DNA of 64,000 nucleotides, taken from Balanoglossus misakiensis (Eukaryota > Hemichordata). The stretch lies in NCBI GenBank assembly GCA_040954595.2, contig CM082587.2:10974001-11038000 (forward strand), given 5' to 3'. Positions within the stretch are counted from its first letter, which is position 1. Every line of letters starts with the position of its first letter. A model generated the notes under the pieces. The model was given only the letters and a program-made list of their open reading frames with translations. It had not been told where the DNA came from and did not search any database. Below are positions 10,412 through 20,315 of the stretch, one piece after another. A program made the position numbers and the translations under genes.

Positions 10412-10814
10412 CTGTTGAAAAACAAGAGAATAATGAATTCATTAAAAGTGCTGGTAAGAAGTTGTCAAAAATAAACTGTGAAAATCAGTATCGTTCCGCA
10501 TAAGTTTGAATTTGAAAGTGCCACGAAGATAGCTTTGCTGATGTCCATAGTTAGCTCCCTTGATTTTTTTGGCCAGTTTTGTTGTAAGTCGCAACATGTT
10601 ATGATGATATTGTATCGTCATGTAGGAGTAAGACAAGCTACCTAGCAGATAAGTTATAAACAAGATAACTGCTTCACAAATAAATGGTTCACTTCTCTTG
10701 AGGCTTGGGAAAACTTGACAGTATAGAAAAATATAGAATATTAACATGTGATGATGACAATTTTCTATGGCTTTGTAGGAGTTAAAAATGTTCGGAGTTC
10801 TACTAGCAACTTAC

Positions 10815-11015
10815 TTTTCTGAGTTAGCGATACCTGTCCAGGATGGAAGGGGTGATGTTACTGCAACACCATTCAAGTAAACTGCCACAATGCCTTCTTC
10901 AATTACCATGACAACATTATGCCACGAGTTGTCATCAACTGATACGGTTACACCATTTGTACTGACAGATAGACTTCTGTCCAGGACAAGAAGGGTACTA
11001 TCAACTTGGGTTAAG
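10815..11015 (-). CDS. Exon 1 (visible) of SVEP1-like gene: central pentraxin/LamG domain
   Basis: The acceptor is AATTTCTTGGCAG and the donor GTAAGT. The exon is 201 bp, enters with one base of a codon and leaves in phase 2. It encodes a beta-rich segment containing VSVDDNSWHNVVMVIEEG and VAVYLNGVAVTS, the W-H-x-V ... V-Y-x-N-G core shared by pentraxin and laminin-G domains. The start of the domain and all upstream exons (signal peptide included) are not visible. To the right the sequence is taken over by repeats from 11250. The 403-base intron after this exon (10412-10814) holds no recognisable feature. Confidence 0.82.
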
Positions 11016-11249
11016 CTGCCAAGAAATTCAAAACAGAGATTAGACATAAATCGGTGCATCAGCTGGTACTTTTGGGAAATTATCACACTTTTTTCAAACT
11101 GCACCACCTTTAGCCCATACAGAAGTATGCACTGAACTATGTACAAGTATTATGAACCCTAAGTATGAGTGCATATGCAAGTTTAAACCAGACAAATAAT
11201 AAATCTTCGCCGCAAAGGAATATGGTCGCCACCGTGAGAAAATGCAAAA

Positions 11250-12412
11250 TACAATTAAAGCTGCAAGCAGCGTTGGCGGGGCACAAGCGGTTCCCATGGT
11301 AACAAGCAAATGCCAAGGCTGTATCTGCTGTGGATACCAAGATATTGGAAAGTAGGTCAAAGGTCACCTGAGGTCACCCCAAATTTGGGCAAAAAAATCG
11401 GACCCCATACTAGTCTAGGTCCAACAAAAACCAAACACCTAGCTCTATTGGTTCGCCTAGAATTAGGTATGCGCATAATTAATGAGGTCTTGTGTAAGAC
11501 TCCATATCTGCTCCATCGGCCCTCCAAAAGCCAGGACTCTAACTGCTGTGGATGCTGAGATATGGGAAATTAGATCAAAGGTCATCCAAGGTCACCCAAA
11601 ATTTGGGCATAAAATTTTGACCCCGGAGTGGGCCATGTCCAACTAAAACCAGACCTCTAGCCCTATTGGTTAGCCTGGAATTAGATATGCAGAAAAATGA
11701 TGTTTCAGAAATAGGTCAAGGGTCATTGCCAAAATTACCAAAATAGTTGTGTCATGTCCTGGCAGCATTGGTACCCATGTCCACAAAATTCATGACTGTG
11801 GTGCTTTTACAATAGGAGGTATGGGGAATATGCATATATAATTAGTTGTTTTAAAACTGGGTCAAAGGTCATGTCAAAATTGCCCCGAAAAATTGTAACA
11901 ACTTCCGGTCATATGATGACTCATATCCAAAACAAGAATTTACGTGCTGTCAACATTTTTCAATGGTTTTCCGAAAATTTAACATGGCCGCCATAATGAT
12001 CGACCAATCACAGTGCGCTTCGCAAACTTGATAAACATAGGTTAGGTGACCACATACCCCGAATCCCGTGAATCGGCAATCGCTGGTTCTGGAGAAGAAG
12101 ATTTTTAAAGTTTTAAGTAGTTTTTCAGAAAAACAATTGTAGCAAAAAAACTTTATGTGTGACGTCATGATTTCAATGGGGTAAAATGATGGACAGAAGG
12201 TAGGCTACCTGCACACCAAATTTGAGAAGGACTCGTTTAACGATTTTCAGGAAATCTAATATGGCCGCCAGGTCACGTGACTAATTAAATATTCACGAGC
12301 CACTGCACGTCTACTCATTGGCCCCTATCACCCTACCAAGTTTAGCCCCCTAGGTGCAGCGGTTTTCCAGATCTACCTGGCCGAATTTCTCGGAAGAAGA
12401 AGAAGAAGAAGA
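11250..12412 (+). repeat. GGGCCCAAGC-family repeat, unit 1 (divergent head)
   Basis: The unit begins with AATTAAAGCTGCAAGCAGC followed by a divergent GGCGGGGCACAAGC head. It ends at (GAA)n directly before the next unit's head. Its interior carries AGGTCAAAGGTCA at about 11355, followed by CCTG and another AGGTCA. It also has a CCAATCAC box next to ATGGCCGCC at about 11985-12010, and a GGTCACGTGAC E-box near 12272. There is no coding frame of note. The GAA/GAAA tail suggests retroposition or microsatellite-mediated spread. Confidence 0.75.
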
Positions 12413-14294
12413 ATTAAAGCTGCAAGCAGCATTGTCCGGGCCCAAGCTCTATTATCTGATCTGCACATAATTAATGAGTAGAAACATAATGCTGTGTTTT
12501 ATCCCATGACATATCAAGGTTATATCTATGTTTGGTGCTGATATTGTGTTAAGTAGGTCAAAGGTCATCTGAGGTCACCCAAAATTTGGGCAGAAAATTT
12601 TGACCCATAGTGGTGCATGTCCAACAAAAACCAGACCTCTAGCCCTTTTGGTTAGCCCGGAATTAGGTATGCACATAAATAATGAGTTAAGCAGGTGTCA
12701 TAGGTGACCCAAAACTTTGGCTTTTCATTATGGCCCCATACCTCCAAACGCCAAGGCTGTATCTGCTGTGGATGTCGAGATATGCAAAAGTAGGTCAAAG
12801 GTCATCTGAGGTCACCCAAAATTTGGGCAGAAAATTTTGACCCATAGTGGTCCATGTCCAACAAAAACCAGACCTCTAGCCCTTTTGGTTAGCCCAGAAT
12901 TAGGTATGCACATAATAATGAGTTAAGCAGGTGTCACAGGTGAGCCAAAACTTTGGCTTTTCATTATGGCCCCATACCTCCAAACGCCAAGGCTGTATCT
13001 GCGGTGGATGTCAAGTTATGCAAAAGTAGGTCAAAGGTCACCCGAGGTCACCCAACATTTGGGCAAAATATTTTGACCCCATACTGGTCCATGTATAACA
13101 AAAACAAAACCTCTAGCCCTTTTGGTTAGCCCAGAATTAGGTATGCACATAAATAATGAGTCAAGCAGGTGTCACAGGTCACCCAAAACTTTGTCTTTTC
13201 CGTATGGCCCCATACATGTACCTCCAAACGCCAAGGCTGTATCTGCTGTGGATGTCGAGATATGCAAAAGTAGGTCAAAGGTCACCCGAGGTCACCAATT
13301 ATTTGGGCAAAATATTTTGACCCCATACTGGTCCATGTATAACATAAACAAAACCTCTAGGTCTATTGGTTCATCTGTAATTAGATATGTGCATATTTAA
13401 TGAGGTCAGCAGAGGTCATGAAAAGTAGCAACATTTTTTGATCACATACAAATCCACATACATCAAACACCAAACTTATAGCCCTATTGGTTAGAGTGGA
13501 ATTAGATATGCAGAAAAATGATGCGTCAAAGGTAGGTCAAAGGTCATTGCCAAAATTACAAAAATATTTATAGCTTATTCTTGTCATATGATGATTCATA
13601 TCCATAAAAAGAATTTCTGTGCTAACAATTTTTAGGCTAGAAAGGCAATTTTTACTTTTTAATCGTTTTTCACAAAATCCAATATGGCCGCCATAATCTT
13701 CGACCAATCACATTCTTCTTAGCAAACTTAATAGACATCTGTTTAATGACCACACACACCAAATCTTGTGACTCGGTTATCGCCGGTTCTTGAGAAGAAG
13801 ATTTTTGAAATTTTACTAGGGTTTTTCGAAAATCCAATATGGCCGCCAAAATCTTCGACCAATCACAATGATCTTCGCAAACTTGATAGACATCAGTTAG
13901 GTGACCACATACACCAAACCCTGTGTCTCGGTTATCACCGGTTCTGGAGAAGAAGATTTTTGAAATTTAAGCCAGATTTCAGAAAAAAAATTGTAGCAAA
14001 AAACTGCAACTTTGTCAGCATAATTTTCAATTACAAAAATGATGGGCAGTAGGTAGTCTACCAACATGCCAAATTTGAAGTCGATCTGACTTGTAGTTTC
14101 TGAGATCTGAGATTTGCATTTTTTCAGAAAATCCAAGATGGCCGCCAGGTCACGTGACTAATTAAAAATTCAAGGGTTCAATGCACGACTACTCATTGAC
14201 CTTGACCACTGTAGCAAGTTTCAGAAGTGTACCTGCAGCGGTGTCTGAGATCTCGTGGGTCAAAGAATTGACACAAGAATAAAGAAAGAAAGAA
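12413..14294 (+). repeat. GGGCCCAAGC-family repeat, unit 2 (type 'gtccgggcccaagctc')
   Basis: The head is ATTAAAGCTGCAAGCAGC then CCGGGCCCAAGCTC. Within the unit a segment of about 235-240 bp is repeated in tandem: AGGTCAAAGGTCA words lie near 12553, 12791, 13028 and 13271, each followed by a third AGGTCA. Two pairs of ATGGCCGCC and GACCAATCAC occur near 13685-13710 and 13840-13865. GGTCACGTGACTAATTA lies near 14149, and the tail is AAGAAAGAAAG. Bases about 13640-14280 are almost identical to 35670-36300, so one block derives from the other or they have been converted. Confidence 0.8.
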
Positions 14295-16266
14295 TTAAAG
14301 CTGCGAGCAGCATTGTCGGGCCCAAGCGCTGATCTTGATTTATATATGCACAGTATGAATAAGAAGAAACAGAATTTTCTATCGGCTGTATTATCTCATG
14401 ACATAACAAGGATGTGTGTATTTTTGCTGCTGAAATAGGGTAAAGTAGGTCAAAGGTCACCTGAGGTCACCGAACATTTGGGCAAAATTTTTTGACCCAT
14501 ATTGGTCTATGTCCAACAAAAACCAAAACTCTAGCTCTATTGGTTCGCCTGTTATTAGGTATGTGCATATTTAATGAGGTCAGCAGGTGTCACAGGTGAC
14601 CGAAAAATTTGGTTATACATTTAGATCCCATCCTGCCAAATGCCAAGGCTGTATCTGCTCTGGATGTTGAGATATGCGAAAGTAGGTCAAAGGTCACCAA
14701 AGGTCACCAGACATTCGGGCAAAAAAATTTGACCCCATACTGGTCCATGTTCAACAAAAACCAAACCTCTACCTCTATTGGTTCGCCTGTAATTAGCTAT
14801 GTACATAATTAATGAGGTCAACAGGTGTCACAGGTGACCCAAAAATGTGGCTTTATATTTTGGTACCATCCTGCCAAATGCCAAGGCTGTATCTGCTCTG
14901 GATGCTGAGATATGCGAAAGTAGGTCAAAGGTCACCAGAGGTCACCCAATATTTGGGCAAACCATTTTGATCCCATACTGTTCCATGTCCAACAAAAACC
15001 AAACCTCTAGCTCTATTGGTTCGCCTGTAATTAGCTATGCACATTATAAATGAGGTCAGCAGAGGTCAAAGGGGTCATGAAAAGTAGCAAAATATTTTGA
15101 TCACACACTAATCCACATTCATCAAAAACCAAACGTCTAGCCCTACAGGTTAGCCTGGAATTAGATATGCAGAAATAATAACGCGTGATAAGTAGGTCAA
15201 AGGTCATGTGAAAAATCGCCAAAAAATTGTAGCACATTTTAGTCACATGACGATTGATATCCATAAAAAGAATTTGTATGCTATCAATTTTTAGACTAGA
15301 AAAAGGAATTTCAATTTTTCACTGCTTTTTACAAAATCCAATATGGCCGCCATAATCTTCGACCAATCACAATGCTCTTTGCAAACTTGATAGACATCAG
15401 TGTAGTGACCATACTCCCCGAATCTTGCGACTCAGTCATCGCCCGTTCTGGAGAAGAAGATTTTTGCAGTTTAACTATGGTTTTTCGAAAATCCAATATG
15501 GCCGCCATAATCTTCGACCAATCACAATGATCTTCGCAAACTTGATAGACATCAGTTAGGTGACCACATACCCCAAACCCCGTGTCTCAGTTATCACCGG
15601 TTCTGGAGAAGAAGATTTTTGAAATTTAAGCCAGATTTCAGAAAAAAAATTGTAGCAAAAAAACTGCAACATTGACAGCAAAATTTCCAATTACAAAAAT
15701 GATGGGTAGAAGGTAGTCTACCTGCATGCCAAATTTGAAGTCGATCTGACCTGGAATTAGATATGCTAAAATAATAACGCGTGATAAGTAGGTCAAAGGT
15801 CATGTGAAAAATCTCCAAAAAATTGTAACATATTTTAGTCACATGACGATTGATATCCAATAAAAGAATTTGTGTGCTATCAATTTTTAGACTAGAAAAA
15901 GGAATTTCAATTTTTCACTGCTTTTTACAAAATCCAATATGGCCGCCATAATCTTCGACCAATCACAATGCTCTTTACAAACTTGATAGACATCAGTGTA
16001 GTGACCATACTCCCCGAATCTTGCGACTCAGTCATCGACCGTTCTGGAGAATAAGATTTTTGGAGTTTAACTATGGTTTTTCGAAAATCCAATATGGCTG
16101 CCATAATCTTCGACCAATCGCAATGTTCTTGGCAAACTTGGAAAAAATTGTGGCAAAAAAACTGGAACTTTGACAGCATAATGTCCAATTGCAAAAATGA
16201 TGGGCAGAAGGTAGACTAGCTGCACGCCAAATTTGAAGTCAGATTGACTTCAAATTTGGCGTGCAG
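14295..16266 (+). repeat. GGGCCCAAGC-family repeat, unit 3 (type 'gtcgggcccaagcgct'), internally rearranged
   Basis: The head is ATTAAAGCTGCGAGCAGC then TCGGGCCCAAGCGC. AGGTCAAAGGTCA occurs near 14446, 14682, 14922, 15193 and 15790. The second half repeats itself: 15165-15560 and 15750-16140 share the 'aataacgcgtgataagtaggtc' to 'tatggttttcg' order. The unit ends in a palindrome at 16221-16266 and lacks the GAAA tail. The rearrangement looks like unequal exchange or template switching between copies. Confidence 0.75.
16221..16266. repeat. Palindrome at the right edge of repeat block 1
   Basis: CTGCACGCCAAATTTGAAGTC is followed after a four-to-six-base spacer by its reverse complement, ending GGCGTGCAG. 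The arm sequence is the normal internal 'ctgcacgccaaatttgaagtc' word of the repeat family. The palindrome is thus a fold-back inversion of repeat sequence exactly where the tandem block stops and unique sequence begins. Confidence 0.8.
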
Positions 16267-16498
16267 GTAGTTCAGGGCGAAATACAAAGTTAGAATGGAC
16301 ACATTATGTGATTGGTTAATTAGTCACTAGTGATGTGTGGATTGGTTGTAAATAGTTGAAAATTTTCATCTGAATCAGTGAAAGTTTTGACAGAGGTATT
16401 TGTTTGGCTATAAACATATCTTTATTTAAGTGAACAGATCTTTATATTACATTCGTTAACTGTGAAGAGGATTCAACAGGTATAGATATATTGAGCTC

Positions 16499-16504
16499 TA
16501 TAAA
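16499..16504 (+). promoter_or_regulatory. Candidate TATA box for the Helentron leader transcript
   Basis: TATAAA lies about 30 bases upstream of the AT-rich to mixed transition near 16530 and about 110 bases before a strong donor (CCG|GTGAGTAA at 16614/16615). It gives a simple model in which a short capped leader exon (about 16530-16614) is spliced onto downstream exons. This is inference from position and motif only. The 230 bases upstream, after the repeat block, show no other feature. Confidence 0.35.
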
Positions 16505-16529
16505 CGGAGTGTTAACCCAACACGTCTAT

Positions 16530-16614
16530 GGGGTATGAATCTGAAAGCAACTTCATCCTACGCACTTGAATCCGAAAACGAATCTGACTCCAGCAGAGGC
16601 GTTGAGCAGAATCC
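16530..16614 (+). other. Putative 5' leader exon (non-coding or uORF) of the Helentron transcript
   Basis: It ends at a good donor, GTGAGTAA. It holds an open reading frame from an ATG at about 16537 through to the donor (starting MNLKATSSYALE), which would join the microexon at 17796. That joined frame does not match the frame of the long ORF starting at 20316, so it would act as an upstream ORF or untranslated leader. The start is set by distance from the TATA-like box and is uncertain. Between 16615 and 17795 nothing else is recognised. Confidence 0.35.
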
Positions 16615-17795
16615 GGTGAGTAACACGTATACAATCACATGTAGTTTTTAAATGTGGTACGAATGAGAGAATCGGTGGTTTGAACGTATAATACTTGGTG
16701 GTGTTGGTTATGAAGTTGTTTTTTAACCAATGGTAGTGTGATTTTGTTTGTTTGTGAGACGATGGCAGTTTTGTAAGATGTTTTGTATTTTCGTCTCGAG
16801 CGAATTCCAATATGGCGGCTATCGTAACATGTGGAGATTGCTTATTGTATATATAGAATCCATGGTACCGTAAGCATGCATGTTTTGGCAAATTTTATAT
16901 TTGTTGAGATGGTGGAGTTTGCTGGATTAAATAGAACAAATAGAGGCTGGGTAAATCAGAGTTTCTAGTGCGTTCCATTCAAGTTGAAATTACGAGATAA
17001 GCTTATTTTTGCAGTCAATGTACCAATGATTATTTAGACTGGAAAGGGTTTAGGCAAGCGAATCTCGTGACCAGAAGTGCTGAATTCGGGCGGTCGGTGT
17101 GTCATGCGTATGTTACGTACAAGCGTTGGTGAAATATTATTTCTGAGATGTGTATTTGTAAAAAAAAATGTACTGTGTGGTATTTATGGATTGGCTTTTC
17201 CAAATACGTAAATACTGCATTTATTTCTGTGAATATTGTATGTTTATGTGATCAAAAGCCCAGGGGTTATCATTGTAATTTTTATCAGTTAAATCGATTT
17301 GTTTTTGATAATTGAAAGGAATTTTGCTTCAAATATTGAACGATCTGTGTGAATACAAAACAGAAACATTGCTGGATTATTCGACGTTTTAGTTGTTTGT
17401 AAAAATGTGGGGACAAGCGGAGAAATGGCCAAATATTTTTGGTGACCACTGTCTTTAGTGTGTATGCTTTCTGGTGGTGACAGGTGTGCCAAAACATAGA
17501 CAATGGAATCTGGCAGGAGCATGAAAAGAACAGTTGACTTGTTAACATATTTTGATGCCATGAAACCATGTTGTGGGCAAGACCATTTACGTTATCAATC
17601 TATGGTAACCTGTATGTGCCATTTGTATGGAAACTGTGATCAAGATATGAATTTCTGAATATAACAAGCTTGGCAGTGAATTCATTGTTAATTGTTATCC
17701 TGTTTGTAGGCAATTGTATATTTTCATGTACTAGTTTAAATATAAATTTATAGTTAATTAGTTAATTAAACAGTTTTTTTTTATTTTCTTGACAG

Positions 17796-17821
17796 ATTTT
17801 GGCTACCAAAGAGTTTTCAAG
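17796..17821 (+). other. Putative 26-bp microexon
   Basis: A long pyrimidine tract ending TTTTCTTGACAG is followed by 26 bases and then a near-consensus donor, GTAAGTGTT. The combination of strong acceptor and donor so close together is unusual by chance. It fits between the donor at 16615 and the acceptor directly before the ATG at 20316. Its length is not a multiple of three. Confidence 0.45.
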
Positions 17822-18317
17822 GTAAGTGTTGGTGCACAACAGTGCATAGTATCATAGATTAACACACTCAGGTGTGCATTGTGTCAAATGTGAATTAGCC
17901 TTTTAAATCATTTGCGGAGGAATTGCTTAGTTCTACTATCAGTCACACTGTGGTTTAATATCAGATAGGATGATTGTCCACTTCCATGCACCGTCTGTTA
18001 ACATGTTAAAGCACTAGCCCATTTCTTTGCATTTGTTATTCAGGGGTGATGGAAGAAAACATATTGTAATAGTTCATAGAAATGGTGTTTATTGAATACA
18101 TCAGAAAGGAAGGGACTTGTATGTGCAAAACAATCATTGTGCTATGTGGTGTTAAGACCATTGGATAGTGCCATTACTTACAACAGTGGCTTCAATAAAA
18201 CATTGGTATGATGTATGTTTCTTGATATCTCTGCCTTGTTATTGAACTTGTATATTAAATTGCTAAGTGTAAATCAGGTCTAAAAAAATCTTTTGTGATT
18301 TGCATGAGTACATAATA

Positions 18318-20060
18318 AAAATGCCAGGATGTAAGGTCATACAGGGGTCAGGATTCAAGCCTTGTCAGGTTCTTCAGGAGGGAAATGCGGTGTCAGTGAA
18401 TACTGTGTCTGTATTTGTCCGTCTGTGTGTCTCTATGAATGCATACATGTATGCTTGTCATTGTACTTGGACTTGATATTGCTGACTGGTGGAAATGGTT
18501 TTGAAGTGAAATTTTATTCAGATTTGGCTGAGTACATTGCAGCGTAAATGGGAAAATGTCGGGTCATTCAGGGTCAGGTCTGAAGCCTTATTTGGTTGTA
18601 CACGGTAGATGTTGGGGTGTCCGTGTATTTGTGTATGTCTGTGCAAATTCATACATGTATGCCTCTCATTGTACTTGGACTTGATATTGCTAACTGGTGG
18701 AAATGGTTTTGTAGTGAAATTTTATTCAGATATGGCTGAGTACATTGCAACATAATTATGGGAAAATGTCGGGTCATTCAGGGTCAGGTCTGAAGCCTTA
18801 TTTGCTTGTACACGGTGGATGTTGGGGTGTCCGTGTATTTGTTTATGTCTGTGCAAATTCATACATGTATGCCTATCGTACTTGGACTTGATATTGCTAA
18901 CTGGTGGAAATGATTTTGAAGTGAAATTTTATTCAGATTTGGCTGAGTACATTGCAACGTAAATGGGAAAATGTCGGGTCATTCAGGGTCAGGTCTGAAG
19001 CCTTATTTGGTTGTACACGGTAGATGTTGGGGTGTCCGTGTATTTGTGTATGTTGTGCAAATTCATACATGTATGCCTATCGTACTTGGACTTGATATTG
19101 CTGACTGGTGGAAATGGTTTTGAAGTGATTTTTTTTTAGATTTGGCTGAGTACATTGCAATGTAAATGGGAAAATGTTGGGTCATACAGGGTCAGGTCTG
19201 AAGCCTTATTTGGTTGTACACGGTAGATGTTGGGGTGTCCGTGTATTTGTGTATGTCTGTGCAAATTCATACATGTATGCCTCTCATTGTACTTGGACTT
19301 GATATTGCTAACTGGTGGAAATGGTTTTGTAGTGAAATTTTATTCAGATTTGGCTGAGTACATTGCAACGTAAATGGGAAAATGTCGGGTCATTCAGGGT
19401 CAGGTCTGAAGCCTTATTTGGTTGTACACGGTGGATGTTGGGGTGTCCGTGTATTTGTGTATGTCTGTGCAAATTCATACATGTATGCCTATCGTACTTG
19501 GACTTGATATTGCTGACTGGTGGAAATGGTTTTGAAGTGAATTTTTTTTCAGATTTGGCTGAGTACATTGCAACGTAAATGGGAAAATGTTGGGTCATTC
19601 AAGGTCAGGTCTGAAGCCTTATGTGGTTGTACTTGGTGGATGTTGGGGTGTCCGTGTATTTGTTTATGTCTGTGCAAATTCATACATGTATGCCTATCGT
19701 ACTTGGACTTGATATTGCTAACTGGTGGGAATGATTTTGAAGTGAAATTTTATTCAGATTTGGCTGAGTACATTGCAACGTAAATGGGAAAATGTCGGGT
19801 CATTCAGGGTCAGGTCTGAAGCCTTATTTGCTTGTACACGGTGGATGTTGGGGTGTCCGTGTATTTGTTTATGTCTGTGCAAATTCATACATGCGTGCCT
19901 ATCGTACTTGGACTTGATATTGCTAAATAGTGGAAATGATTTTTAAAGAAAATTTCACTCAGATCTGAGATTTGTCTGAGCACATTCTAATTAGAATGCT
20001 AGAAAGTTAGGTCATACAGGGGTCAGGATTTAAGCCTTATCCTGTTTTCCAGCAGAAAAA
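18318..20060 (+). repeat. 206-bp minisatellite, about eight units, upstream of the Helentron ORF
   Basis: The word GGTCATNCAGGG(G)TCAGG recurs near 18333, 18561, 18771, 18977, 19179, 19387, 19592, 19798 and 20010, a period of 202-228 bp. Each unit also has 'catacatgtatgcct', 'acttggacttgatattgct' and 'ttggctgagtacattgca'. The inner units are over 95% alike by eye, while the first and last are degenerate. ORFs of 60-84 codons inside the units are by-products of the repeat. Its place between the microexon and the acceptor puts it in an intron of the leader model. Confidence 0.92.
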
Positions 20061-20300
20061 AAGTGTCTGTGATACTTTGTGTGTATATGTGTCTATTTGT
20101 ATACAGGCATGTGGATATGTGTTTATTATGTGTTGCTGTTGAATTACAACTTTGTTCGGACTTAGTTTCTATAAATCACTTCTGTCTGTTAAAAGTTCCA
20201 CTACTTTTTACTGGTTATAATCACTAGTGATGTGATTTGATGAGAAGGTAATCAGTAGTCTGGTGGTGAATGGATAGTAACAACCTAACCAGAGAGTATA

Positions 20301-20315
20301 TTTGGTTTGTTGCAG
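20301..20315 (+). promoter_or_regulatory. Splice acceptor immediately before the Helentron start codon
   Basis: TTTGGTTTGTTGCAG ends exactly one base before the ATG at 20316. The frame is closed by TAA at 20286 just upstream, so an in-frame N-terminal extension is not possible without splicing. The acceptor supports a leader intron that includes the minisatellite. Confidence 0.5.

Noticed and set aside
19344-19783. Repeated 71-84-codon ORFs (VGSFRVRSEALFGCTRW and similar)
   Set aside because: They follow the 206-bp minisatellite unit and break in units with one-base differences.
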